DNA of 41,632 nt, from contig MU602809.1 of the NCBI GenBank assembly GCA_025201865.1, positions 5,863-47,494 of the forward strand. The letters run 5' to 3'. Both the position numbers and the translations under genes were made by a program. The DNA is from Ramicandelaber brevisporus (lineage: Eukaryota > Kickxellomycota > Ramicandelaberales > Ramicandelaberaceae). Below the pieces are notes generated by a model. The model saw only the letters and a list, made by a program, of their open reading frames with translations, was not told the DNA's origin and made no database searches. Positions 10,274 through 17,307 of this stretch are shown piece by piece; the stretch's first letter is position 1; each line of letters opens with the position of its first letter.

Positions 10274-10424
10274 AATAATAAAGTTGGCAGGCTGCTGTGT
10301 CTGTGGCGGAGTGCGAATGCCCAAATCAAGGAGATCAAAACATGTAATTGCACAAACAACCCTTGAGTACTACATTCGCGCACTTGTGGACCTGCACAAT
10401 CTTCTGCCAAATACGAGCGCGCGC

Positions 10425-10468
<44 letters not shown>

Positions 10469-10646
10469 TCTTGAACGAACGAAGAAGCAGTTGTTAATAA
10501 TAAAGTTGGCAGGCTGCTGTGTCTGTGGCGGAGTGCGAATGCCCAAATCAAGGAGATCAAAACATGTAATTGCACAAACAACCCTTGAGTACTACATTCG
10601 CGCACTTGTGGACCTGCACAATCTTCTGCCAAATACGAGCGCGCGC

Positions 10647-10690
<44 letters not shown>

Positions 10691-10708
10691 TCTTGAACGA
10701 ACGAAGAG
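10274..10708. repeat. 222-bp tandem duplication, each copy with a (GT)17 microsatellite
   Basis: Copy 1 begins at 10274 and copy 2 at 10496. The two are identical over roughly 210 bp, including a GT run of 34 bp in each (10427-10460 and about 10649-10682) flanked by GCGCGC. They diverge only after GAACGAACGAAGA. The unit begins AATAATAAAG. It sits 77 bp upstream of the SNF1 ATG, so it is leader or promoter sequence. Equal microsatellite lengths imply either a very recent duplication or an assembly artefact. Confidence 0.9.
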
Positions 10709-11299
10709 GCTGTTGTTGTTGTTTTTTTTTACCCGCACATTGCTTGCAGATGGCATGCATCGCTCGATGCGTATTTTGAGTGTATGAGATGCACACACCA
10801 CTTACACTCACTCACTCACCACATACACCACACCACATACACCACATACACCACACATCACATCACATCACTCACATTCAATTCTTGGAGCAGTGAGCTA
10901 CTTGCACAACAATGTCACTGATGCGTGCGTCGTACAACTACCACTAACAATATATTACTCTGCGTCGATTGACTAGAACCTACAACAACTTGGAGAACTC
11001 ATGTGCAACACGATGCCAGTCTTTTTCCTCTTCACTTTTCGTGTTGCTTGACTGGAGTGGAATGTTGTAACAAAAGAAGAGGTCATGTGCATCCAACATG
11101 TTCTTCTTCCCTCAATAAAAAAATGTTATAAGAACGCCTCGTCACCGCGTTCACATCATGTCGACTTGGTCTTCGCCACATCGCTCCACATTCATACAGA
11201 AACACTTCTGCTTCATTCACATCCATACACCCGCACGTACACGAGACTCAAGACTCAAGACTCAAGACTCAAGATCCAAGACTAATCACACAACCTCAA
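10709..11299. other. Divergent intergenic region between SNF1 (-) and a secreted-protein gene (+)
   Basis: The left part carries T and GTT runs. The 10780-10880 stretch is a degenerate CA-rich repeat made of CACATACACCACA and CATCACATCACT units. The right part holds a TATA-like ATGTTATAA at 11123-11131 and an (ACTCAAG)n heptamer repeat at about 11248-11275 in the presumed leader of the downstream gene. No coding region was seen. Confidence 0.5.
11123..11131 (+). promoter_or_regulatory. TATA-like element ATGTTATAA of secreted-protein gene 1
   Basis: ATGTTATAA ends 169 bp upstream of the ATG at 11300. The same nine bases occur in sense orientation about 174 bp upstream of the paralogous gene on the minus strand (16837-16845). 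The shared sequence and spacing argue for a common promoter layout. It has not been tested. Confidence 0.45.
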
Positions 11300-11482
11300 A
11301 TGAAGGTCTTTGCCGTTCTCGTTTTCGCCGCTGTCGTTGCCGCCGATGCGACCAGCTTCCAGGCTTGCATGGGCTCGTGCAACAACATGTGGACTGCCTG
11401 CCTTGCGAACCCAGCCAACGCCGTCTGGTGCAACACTTTCTTCAGCAGCTGCCTCAACGTGTGCATGCCACACAACGTTTAA
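11300..11482 (+). CDS. Small secreted six-cysteine protein 1 (predicted disulfide-stapled helical hairpin)
   Basis: 60 residues. I do not recognise a named family. Residues 1-17 form a clear signal peptide (MKV, then an A/V/F-rich core), so the mature peptide is about 43 residues. It contains exactly six cysteines, at 23, 27, 34, 44, 51 and 55, giving C-x3-C-x6-C-x9-C-x6-C-x3-C. The spacing is mirror-symmetric: each outer-to-inner pair sums to 78 (23+55, 27+51, 34+44). This is what two antiparallel helices joined by three stacked disulfides would give, because the cysteines in each half fall on one helical face (i, i+4, i+11). An aromatic residue sits four after the second cysteine (W31) and four after the fourth (F48). 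A paralogue with the same plan lies on the other side of MCM2 (16475-16663). Function is unknown; a secreted effector-like, structural or antimicrobial role is only conjecture. Confidence 0.85.
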   Translation: MKVFAVLVFAAVVAADATSFQACMGSCNNMWTACLANPANAVWCNTFFSSCLNVCMPHNV

Positions 11483-13106
11483 ACTAAACTCGTCATAAGT
11501 ATTTTGTATAGCTCCTTTCTGTTTTTAGCAACACGGGTGGGCCGTTTTTAAGTAAAATCCTCTGTCCTACAAGTCTTCGGAAAATTTAACGCATAAACAT
11601 GCACTTTACATAAAAAGCACTGGTGTGACTGGGTGTTGTCTTTAACGTAAAATGCATCCCCTCCTTCTTTTCCTTCCTCTTATCAAATCACATAAAATAT
11701 CATTAAAATGACACTAAAGTCCCACGCTGAGCGGTACAGTTAGATGATGTTGTTTACAGAAGAGTGAGCGCCGAAACAGCGACGAACGTTACTGCTAGAG
11801 GCGTTGTTCGATCAAAGGAGGTTCGCCACTCTGCGTAGAAAAACGCACACACACACAAACACTCCTTTGATTTTCTCAGCACACGACTCACCCAACTTGT
11901 AAATGAGTCTTGTTCTATTCTCCTCTATCGATAAACACACCAACCAGCGAATCAAATATCAGCCGCGTTTCGTTCCTGAGTGCTACAACTGCTACTGTAC
12001 CTCGAGTGTATAGTAAGGCAGCCATCTCGCTCAGCACAACCACCATCCTTTCCCGTGTCTGTCTGTTTCTGTGTCTCATCCCTTCTCTCTCTCTTCGTCC
12101 TTCTGCTTTGTCCCTGAACCGCACCGTCTCTTTCCCACTCGCAACTCTTCCCCCTTCCCTCTGCACCGCACGTGTGTGCTCGTGCCTTCTGGTCGCGCCA
12201 CCGTCGGTTGCACCTCGACCCTTCAAGACAACCACCTCCCTGTCGGTCTGCTCGTCTGTTCCCTGCAGCAGCTGCCTCCGCTATCTACGCTACCTCGGTC
12301 CTCACTTCGCGTAGGCACCCTTCTCGCCGGCCGTTCCCTCCTCTTCGCCGGCCCACGCTTGGTTGCTTCTTGTCGCTCGTGCCGCCTCTTTCAAGGTGGT
12401 TTGGTCACCCCCAATTGCTGATTTAGCACAACTCTGCCTGCATCCGTTCGGTGCTGCGGTCTACTCGCCTGGTCGCACCTTCCGTCGTCGATGCTCGCTA
12501 CCCCCTCGGTATAAAATGCAGCGTACAAGGGCTCTCGGCCACGTGTCTGCCTCGTGCAGACAACTGGTCTAATCCGGACAAGGCCTAATGTGACGATCCG
12601 GTCTAACCTGGTCATCTGGTCGTGATTAGGACGGTCGCCGTTGCTCTTCGAGTGCTTATATCAACTCGGTGTGAGCCGCTTTTGCGTAAAAATCCCCTGT
12701 CATACACGTTTTCCTAAATTTTTCGTGAGGACGGCCCACCCGTGAAAGAATAGTGTTCCAATAGTTTTTTCTTTAAAGAAGAAGTATAACAATAGCAATA
12801 GAAACAGTTTTGTGCAACGAGATCCGTCAATTGCAATGGTTTGAATGGTCCTTGATTTTTTTTTTTAAATCATCTTGCCAATTGCGATAGAATGACAGTT
12901 AGTAGCAATCTATCTATCCATCCATCATGAATCCCAATTTTTACACTCTGAACTCCTTTTACTGTACTTGGTTTGTTTGGATTTTCTCTCTCTCACTCTC
13001 TCTGTTTGCGAGGTGGTGCTCTCTGATCGACTATCACAACAACAAACAAACTTTCTCAGCAACAAAAAAAAACAACAACCAACAACACACAGCACTTGTA
13101 ATCAAT
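11483..13106. other. Intergenic region: candidate element remnant, CT-rich tract and MCM2 leader
   Basis: Left to right this contains: an AT-rich 3' flank of the small secreted gene; a segment bounded by an exact 14-bp inverted repeat (11532-12744, described separately); a strongly CT-rich tract at about 11900-12340; a GC-richer stretch with a TATAAAA at about 12511; and an AT-rich MCM2 leader with ATCT/ATCC and CT repeats at about 12910-13000. Open frames here (for example 11910-12314 and 12172-12426) are low-complexity and unconvincing. Confidence 0.5.
11532..12744. mobile_element. Candidate remnant or non-autonomous element with 14-bp terminal inverted repeats
   Basis: CACGGGTGGGCCGT at 11532-11545 is exactly inverted at 12731-12744. 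In addition, about 55 bp at the left end (11534-11588) resemble a segment just inside the right end (12666-12722) in direct orientation, sharing GCCG, TAAAA-TCC, CTGTC, TACA and TTC blocks. The right-hand segment is itself bounded by imperfect inverted copies of the terminal repeat. No transposase reading frame is present, and no clear target-site duplication is seen (only AA on each side). This could be a non-autonomous DNA element, nested copies of a short inverted-repeat element, or a structured regulatory region. Confidence 0.4.
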
Positions 13107-16100
13107 ATGGCACCTCAAAAGCGTCGTCGCTCGCAGGGAGTTGACGCTAGCCTCGGCGGCGGCAGCGGCAGTGGTAGCCGTGAAGAAGGTCCACCAAGTT
13201 CTCCAGTTATGGCCTCCTCTTTGCCACCATCATCACCGCCCATGCTTCCTCAGGATGATGACGAGGACGACGAGACTGGCTTCATGCTAAACGCCGCTGC
13301 CACGCGCGATGCTGGCCGTATTGGAGGTCGTCGTGGCCATGCTTCGTACGAAGATTACGATGATGACGATGCAGAGGCACTGGCTATGGAGGATGACATT
13401 GAGGCTACCGAGAACATGGTCCGTCTTGGTTTGGCTCTGGATGACGAGGGAGAGGATGATGCTGAGCTGGATTTGGATGAGATTGGCGAAGACCTGGGGT
13501 CTGATATTGAGGATGACGAACGTGGCATGGCCGGTATGCTGGGTGGCCGTGGACGCCGCGGAAGACGCGGTCGTGGTCGTGGCCGTGGTCGTGGTGATCA
13601 AGATGACGATGGCGAGGACCTCTTTGCCGAGGGTATGGAAGATGATTACAACTTTGACGAGCGTCTGGACACTTATGATATCGGCCAGCTCGATCAAGTC
13701 GAATACAACGCCATGGATCCAGCCCAGCGTGCCCGTGCCGAAGCAATGATGCGCCGCCGTGATGCCCTTGAGGCTGCTCGTCGCGGTGATGAGCGTCGTT
13801 CTCGTATTCCCGCTGCGTTCCTGGATGAGTTTGATGATTTGACGCCTGGCGCAGCTCCAACTGTTCACCGCCGCCGCCGTCTCGATGCTCAGCGGCCAGA
13901 TTGGGAGTATGTCTTTGCTGATGGTGAAGGTCGAGGCATGGCTGGTGCCGACGGCGCTGACCCAGCTGCTGCATTGGATGGCGCAGATTTGCACAACTTC
14001 CGTGGTCGCTCGCTTGATGAATGGCTGACGCTGCCTGGCACCCGCAGAGGTGTGCAGAACGAATTCCGTCACTTCCTTAGTTCTCAAGTCACTGAAGATG
14101 GTGCGTCCATTTATGCCGAGCGTATCCGCAGACTTGGCCAAGACAACAGAGAGTCGCTGGTTGTGGACTACTCTCACTTGGCAGCAGCAAAGCCTATCCT
14201 GGCGTTCTTCCTTGCCAATGCGCCAGCCAAGACACTCGAGCTGTTTGACGAGGTGGCGTTCGAAATGGTGCTGTCAATCTTCCACAACTACGACCGCATC
14301 AAGGCTGATATCCACGTTCGCATTGCTGGCTTGCCTACCACTTGCTCTCTGCGTGATTTGCGCCAAGTCCAGCTCAACACCCTGGTGCGTGTTGTTGGCA
14401 TTGTCAGTCGCCGGTCCAGTGTATTCCCGCAGCTTAAATACGTCAAGTACAATTGTACCAAGTGTGGTGCTGTTCTCGGTCCGTTCCATCAAGACAGCTC
14501 TGCTCAGAACGAAGTTCGCATCGGCTCGTGTCCAAACTGCCAAAGCAAAGGTCCATTCATAATCAATTCTGAACAGACCATCTATCGCAACTTCCAGCGC
14601 GTCACTGTCCAAGAGTCTCCAGGCACGGTTCCAGCTGGTCGTCTGCCACGCCACCGCGATGTCATTCTGCTTTGGGATCTGATTGACTCTGCCAAACCTG
14701 GTGACGAGGTTGATATAACTGGTATCTACCGTAACAACTTTGACGCGTCGCTGAACACCAAGAATGGCTTCCCTGTGTTTGCCACTGTTATTGAGGCCAA
14801 CCACGTCGTTTGCAAGGATGATGCCTACGCTGCTGTCAACATGACTGACGACGACCAACGCGCTGTGATTGAACTGTCTCGCGACCGTCGCATTGGCAAG
14901 CGCATCATCAAGAGCATCGCGCCATCTATTTTCGGCCACGAGAACATCAAGACCGCTCTGGCGTTGGCACTATTTGGCGGCTGCCCGAAGAATGTTGGCG
15001 ACAAGCACCGTTTGCGTGGCGATATCAATGTGCTATTGCTCGGCGATCCAGGTACTGCCAAATCACAGTTCCTCAAGTATGTTGAGCAGACAGCCCATCG
15101 TGCAGTATTCACCACTGGCCAAGGTGCTTCTGCGGTCGGTCTCACGGCTAGCGTGCGGAAGGATCCAGTAACTCGCGAATGGACTCTGGAAGGTGGTGCG
15201 TTGGTTTTGGCGGACCGCGGTGTGTGTTTAATTGACGAATTCGACAAGATGAATGACCAGGACCGTACATCCATCCACGAAGCCATGGAACAGCAGACCA
15301 TCTCCATCTCCAAGGCTGGTATCGTAACCACTCTCCAGGCTCGCTGTGCTGTGATTGCCGCTGCCAACCCTGAGCAAGGTCGCTATAACCCAATGATGTC
15401 GTTTGCCCAGAATGTGCAACTGACCGAACCTATCCTGTCTCGCTTCGATGTGCTCTGTGTAGTTCGTGATACTGTCGACCCAATCAACGACGAGAACCTT
15501 GCTAGCTTCGTTGTCAACAGCCACATGCGCAACCACCCAGATGCCGCCGAAGATGACCAGTTACAGCAGCTGCAACAGCGCCAGCAGGATCCAGATATCA
15601 TTCCACAAGAACTCCTGCGCAAATACATCACCTACGCCCGTGAGACTGTGCGTCCTCGCCTCCACCAGGTCGATCAAGCCAAGCTCTCTTCACTTTACGC
15701 CGAGCTCCGTCGCGAGTCTCTGGCCACCGGCGGTATCCCGATTACAGTTCGTCACATGGAAAGCATGATTCGTATGGCCGAGGCACACGCCCGCATGCAT
15801 TTGCGCGAACACGTATCCGGCGTCGACATTGATGTTGCCATCCGCGTTATGCTCGACTCGTTCATTGGTGCTCAAAAGCTGTCTGTCATGAAGTCTCTGC
15901 GCCGCTCATTCACCAAGTACATGGTCTTCCACCGCGATAACGACGAAATTCTCATGTATACTCTGTCTCGCCTGCTTACAGAGAAGGTTAACTTCCAGCA
16001 GACGCTCAACCGGACAATTCGTAACGCCTCTGGTCGTGATAATGGAGGCGACATGATGGCGGGCAGTGGGTTGCCGGATGTGGTTTCGATTAGTTGTGTA

Positions 16101-16244
16101 GAGTTTGAGGCACATGCCCGCGAAACCAGTGTGGAGCACACGCATATTCTGCCGTTCTATCAGTCACATCGCTTCCGTGAAGGTGGGTTCGAGTATGATC
16201 AGCAGAATAATGTTATTCTGAAGAGATTCTCACAGACTGCGTAA
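13107..16244 (+). CDS. MCM2: DNA replication licensing helicase subunit MCM2
   Basis: 1045 residues from the ATG at 13107. MCM2 is one of six subunits of the MCM2-7 replicative helicase and also binds histone H3-H4. Seen: a basic start (KRRR), a very acidic N-terminal region with a GRGRRGRRGRGRGRGRG stretch near 145-165, and the MCM2-specific histone-binding region (DLFAEGMEDDYNFDERLDTYD). Then come a four-cysteine zinc finger (C450, C453, C475, C478), Walker A GDPGTAKS 646-653, Walker B CLIDEFDKM with Asp710-Glu711, the arginine finger SRFD with Arg779, and a C-terminal winged-helix end. GQGASAVGLTASV and EGGALVLADRGVCLIDEFDKM match MCM2 rather than other MCMs. The frame opens further upstream to an ATG at 12927. 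Those 60 residues are hydrophobic then asparagine-rich and unlike any MCM2, so 13107 is preferred. Length exceeds the usual 850-900 because of the acidic region. Confidence 0.95.
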   Translation: MAPQKRRRSQGVDASLGGGSGSGSREEGPPSSPVMASSLPPSSPPMLPQDDDEDDETGFMLNAAATRDAGRIGGRRGHASYEDYDDDDAEALAMEDDIEATENMVRLGLALDDEGEDDAELDLDEIGEDLGSDIEDDERGMAGMLGGRGRRGRRGRGRGRGRGDQDDDGEDLFAEGMEDDYNFDERLDTYDIGQLDQVEYNAMDPAQRARAEAMMRRRDALEAARRGDERRSRIPAAFLDEFDDLTPGAAPTVHRRRRLDAQRPDWEYVFADGEGRGMAGADGADPAAALDGADLHNFRGRSLDEWLTLPGTRRGVQNEFRHFLSSQVTEDGASIYAERIRRLGQDNRESLVVDYSHLAAAKPILAFFLANAPAKTLELFDEVAFEMVLSIFHNYDRIKADIHVRIAGLPTTCSLRDLRQVQLNTLVRVVGIVSRRSSVFPQLKYVKYNCTKCGAVLGPFHQDSSAQNEVRIGSCPNCQSKGPFIINSEQTIYRNFQRVTVQESPGTVPAGRLPRHRDVILLWDLIDSAKPGDEVDITGIYRNNFDASLNTKNGFPVFATVIEANHVVCKDDAYAAVNMTDDDQRAVIELSRDRRIGKRIIKSIAPSIFGHENIKTALALALFGGCPKNVGDKHRLRGDINVLLLGDPGTAKSQFLKYVEQTAHRAVFTTGQGASAVGLTASVRKDPVTREWTLEGGALVLADRGVCLIDEFDKMNDQDRTSIHEAMEQQTISISKAGIVTTLQARCAVIAAANPEQGRYNPMMSFAQNVQLTEPILSRFDVLCVVRDTVDPINDENLASFVVNSHMRNHPDAAEDDQLQQLQQRQQDPDIIPQELLRKYITYARETVRPRLHQVDQAKLSSLYAELRRESLATGGIPITVRHMESMIRMAEAHARMHLREHVSGVDIDVAIRVMLDSFIGAQKLSVMKSLRRSFTKYMVFHRDNDEILMYTLSRLLTEKVNFQQTLNRTIRNASGRDNGGDMMAGSGLPDVVSISCVEFEAHARETSVEHTHILPFYQSHRFREGGFEYDQQNNVILKRFSQTA

Positions 16245-16474
16245 TCCTAACAAATGTTTGTATGTTCATCTACTTTGTTTCTTTTTCTTTCTTTAATACT
16301 ATTTCATTTGATAATCTGAATTGATTAAAAAAGAAAAGTGAGGTATCTCGACAGAAATCACTCGTCCTCAACTATATGCGTGATACCTAGAAGTTAGAAA
16401 GAAGATACTATAATTAAAATAACGAGAGAAAGAGAAAAAGAAAGAGAGAGAAAGGGAATCTTCCAATTTAGTTA
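16245..16474. other. Convergent 3' spacer between MCM2 and secreted-protein gene 2
   Basis: AT- and GA-rich spacer with TTTC and GAGAAA runs. No coding region was seen. It supplies the 3' ends of both converging genes. Confidence 0.5.
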
Positions 16475-16663
16475 TTACATGTTGATGATGGTCTGGCAGC
16501 TGTTGATGCAAGTTTGGTAGTTCTCTGGGCAGGGAAGACCAGCGCCGGCGAGGCACATACTCCACTGAGTCTGGCACTGGCTAACGCACCACTGGTAAAT
16601 CTGGCCGGCGGAGGCGGTGGCAGCAAGAGCAGCAACGACGACGAGAGCGACCTGGACCTTCAT
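16475..16663 (-). CDS. Small secreted six-cysteine protein 2 (paralogue of 11300-11482)
   Basis: 62 residues. Signal peptide at about 1-19 (MKVQVALVVV..., ending ASA), with a mature peptide of about 43 residues. Six cysteines at 26, 30, 37, 45, 52 and 56 give C-x3-C-x6-C-x7-C-x6-C-x3-C. Again the spacing is mirror-symmetric: 26+56, 30+52 and 37+45 all equal 82. Shared with paralogue 1 are the Trp four residues after the second cysteine (W34), the aromatic four after the fourth (Y49), a C-L after the third cysteine, and C-[LI]-N-x-C at the end. Only the turn differs in length (7 against 9 residues). The pair flanks MCM2 in facing orientation, which suggests an inverted duplication of an ancestral gene. 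No known family is recognised and the function is unknown. Confidence 0.85.
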   Translation of the reverse strand: MKVQVALVVVAALAATASAGQIYQWCVSQCQTQWSMCLAGAGLPCPENYQTCINSCQTIINM

Positions 16664-16836
16664 TTGTTTGTATTAGAGAAAAAGAATAGAGGTTGTTGAT
16701 GTAGTAGTGTAGTTGAGCAGCAAAGTGTGTGTGGAGAGTAGCTGGTGCTGTGAGTGCGATGTGAATTGAATGTTGCAAACAGGCAAAAGAGATGAAAGAG
16801 GCGAAAGAGGAGAGACACATGCGTGAACGATGAGGA

Positions 16837-16845
16837 TTATAACAT
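16837..16845 (-). promoter_or_regulatory. TATA-like element ATGTTATAA of secreted-protein gene 2
   Basis: On the minus strand ATGTTATAA lies 174 bp upstream of the ATG at 16663. It is identical to the element 169 bp upstream of the paralogue at 11300. Its upstream side is purine-rich (GAAGAAGAAGAAAAAAC on the sense strand). Confidence 0.45.
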
Positions 16846-17003
16846 GTTTTTTCTTCTTCTTCGATGTGTGTGTGTGTGATTGATTGATTGATGTGTGCAG
16901 ACCTTGTGACGATGTGTGCGGCATCTCACCCCCCCCCAGCCAGAGGAGAGCATGAAGGCTGGAGAAGAATAAAAGAGCTGTGAGGGACTTGACTGAGTTT
17001 TGT

Positions 17004-17081
17004 AATGTGCAGAGTTTGTAATGTGCAGCGTTCAATGTACAGTATTCAATGTTCAATGTGCAATATGCAATGTGCAATGTG
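17004..17081. repeat. AATGTGC heptamer cluster upstream of SGF11
   Basis: Copies of AATGTGC or one-base variants start at 17004, 17020, 17034, 17048, 17055, 17062, 17069 and 17076. The last five are a strict 7-bp tandem; the first three are spaced 16 and 14 bp apart. The cluster lies about 230-300 bp upstream of the SGF11 ATG and could be a degenerate satellite or a multi-site binding region. Confidence 0.7.
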
Positions 17082-17307
17082 ATATCGCGGAGTGCGGGAT
17101 GTCAGGTGTTCTTGCATTTTTACATAGGCTTTTGTTTATTAACCCTCTGAAGATCGCGGCGCACTTTAGTAACAGCTTCAGTCACCTCGCAGCTCATCAA
17201 GCCGCAAGCTCCCAGCCAGCCACAGCCACAGCCACAGCCAAAAGTATACTGCTCAACGGGACGCACGCGGCCTCGATCCCTCTTCTACTCTCTCTCCCTT
17301 CTCCAAG

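Larger units (their letters stand above)
16664..17307. other. Divergent intergenic region between secreted-protein gene 2 (-) and SGF11 (+)
   Basis: Holds the minus-strand TATA-like element (16837-16845), a (GT)n run at about 16865-16878, a GATT repeat at 16879-16890, a run of nine or ten C at about 16930-16938, an AATGTGC heptamer cluster (17004-17081) and a CACAGC repeat near 17220-17240 in the leader of the next gene. No coding region was seen. Confidence 0.5.

Noticed and set aside
10198-10632. N-terminal extension of the SNF1 reading frame through both tandem copies
   Set aside because: It contains no ATG (only a TTG), reads through a GT microsatellite as His-Thr repeats, and resembles no kinase N-terminus; treated as leader.
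11300-11482. Assigning the six-cysteine proteins to mitochondrial twin-CX9C or small Tim families
   Set aside because: Both have clear secretory signal peptides, the spacing is CX3CX6C rather than CX9C, and there is an extra central cysteine pair.
11910-12426. Overlapping open frames inside the inverted-repeat segment as a transposase
   Set aside because: Low-complexity S/L/P-rich sequences without a DDE/D pattern or helix-turn-helix; more likely chance frames in a CT-rich tract.
12927-13106. 60-residue upstream extension of the MCM2 frame beginning with an ATG
   Set aside because: Hydrophobic and asparagine-rich sequence from CT and CAA repeats, unlike MCM2; the ATG at 13107 followed by basic residues fits the family better.
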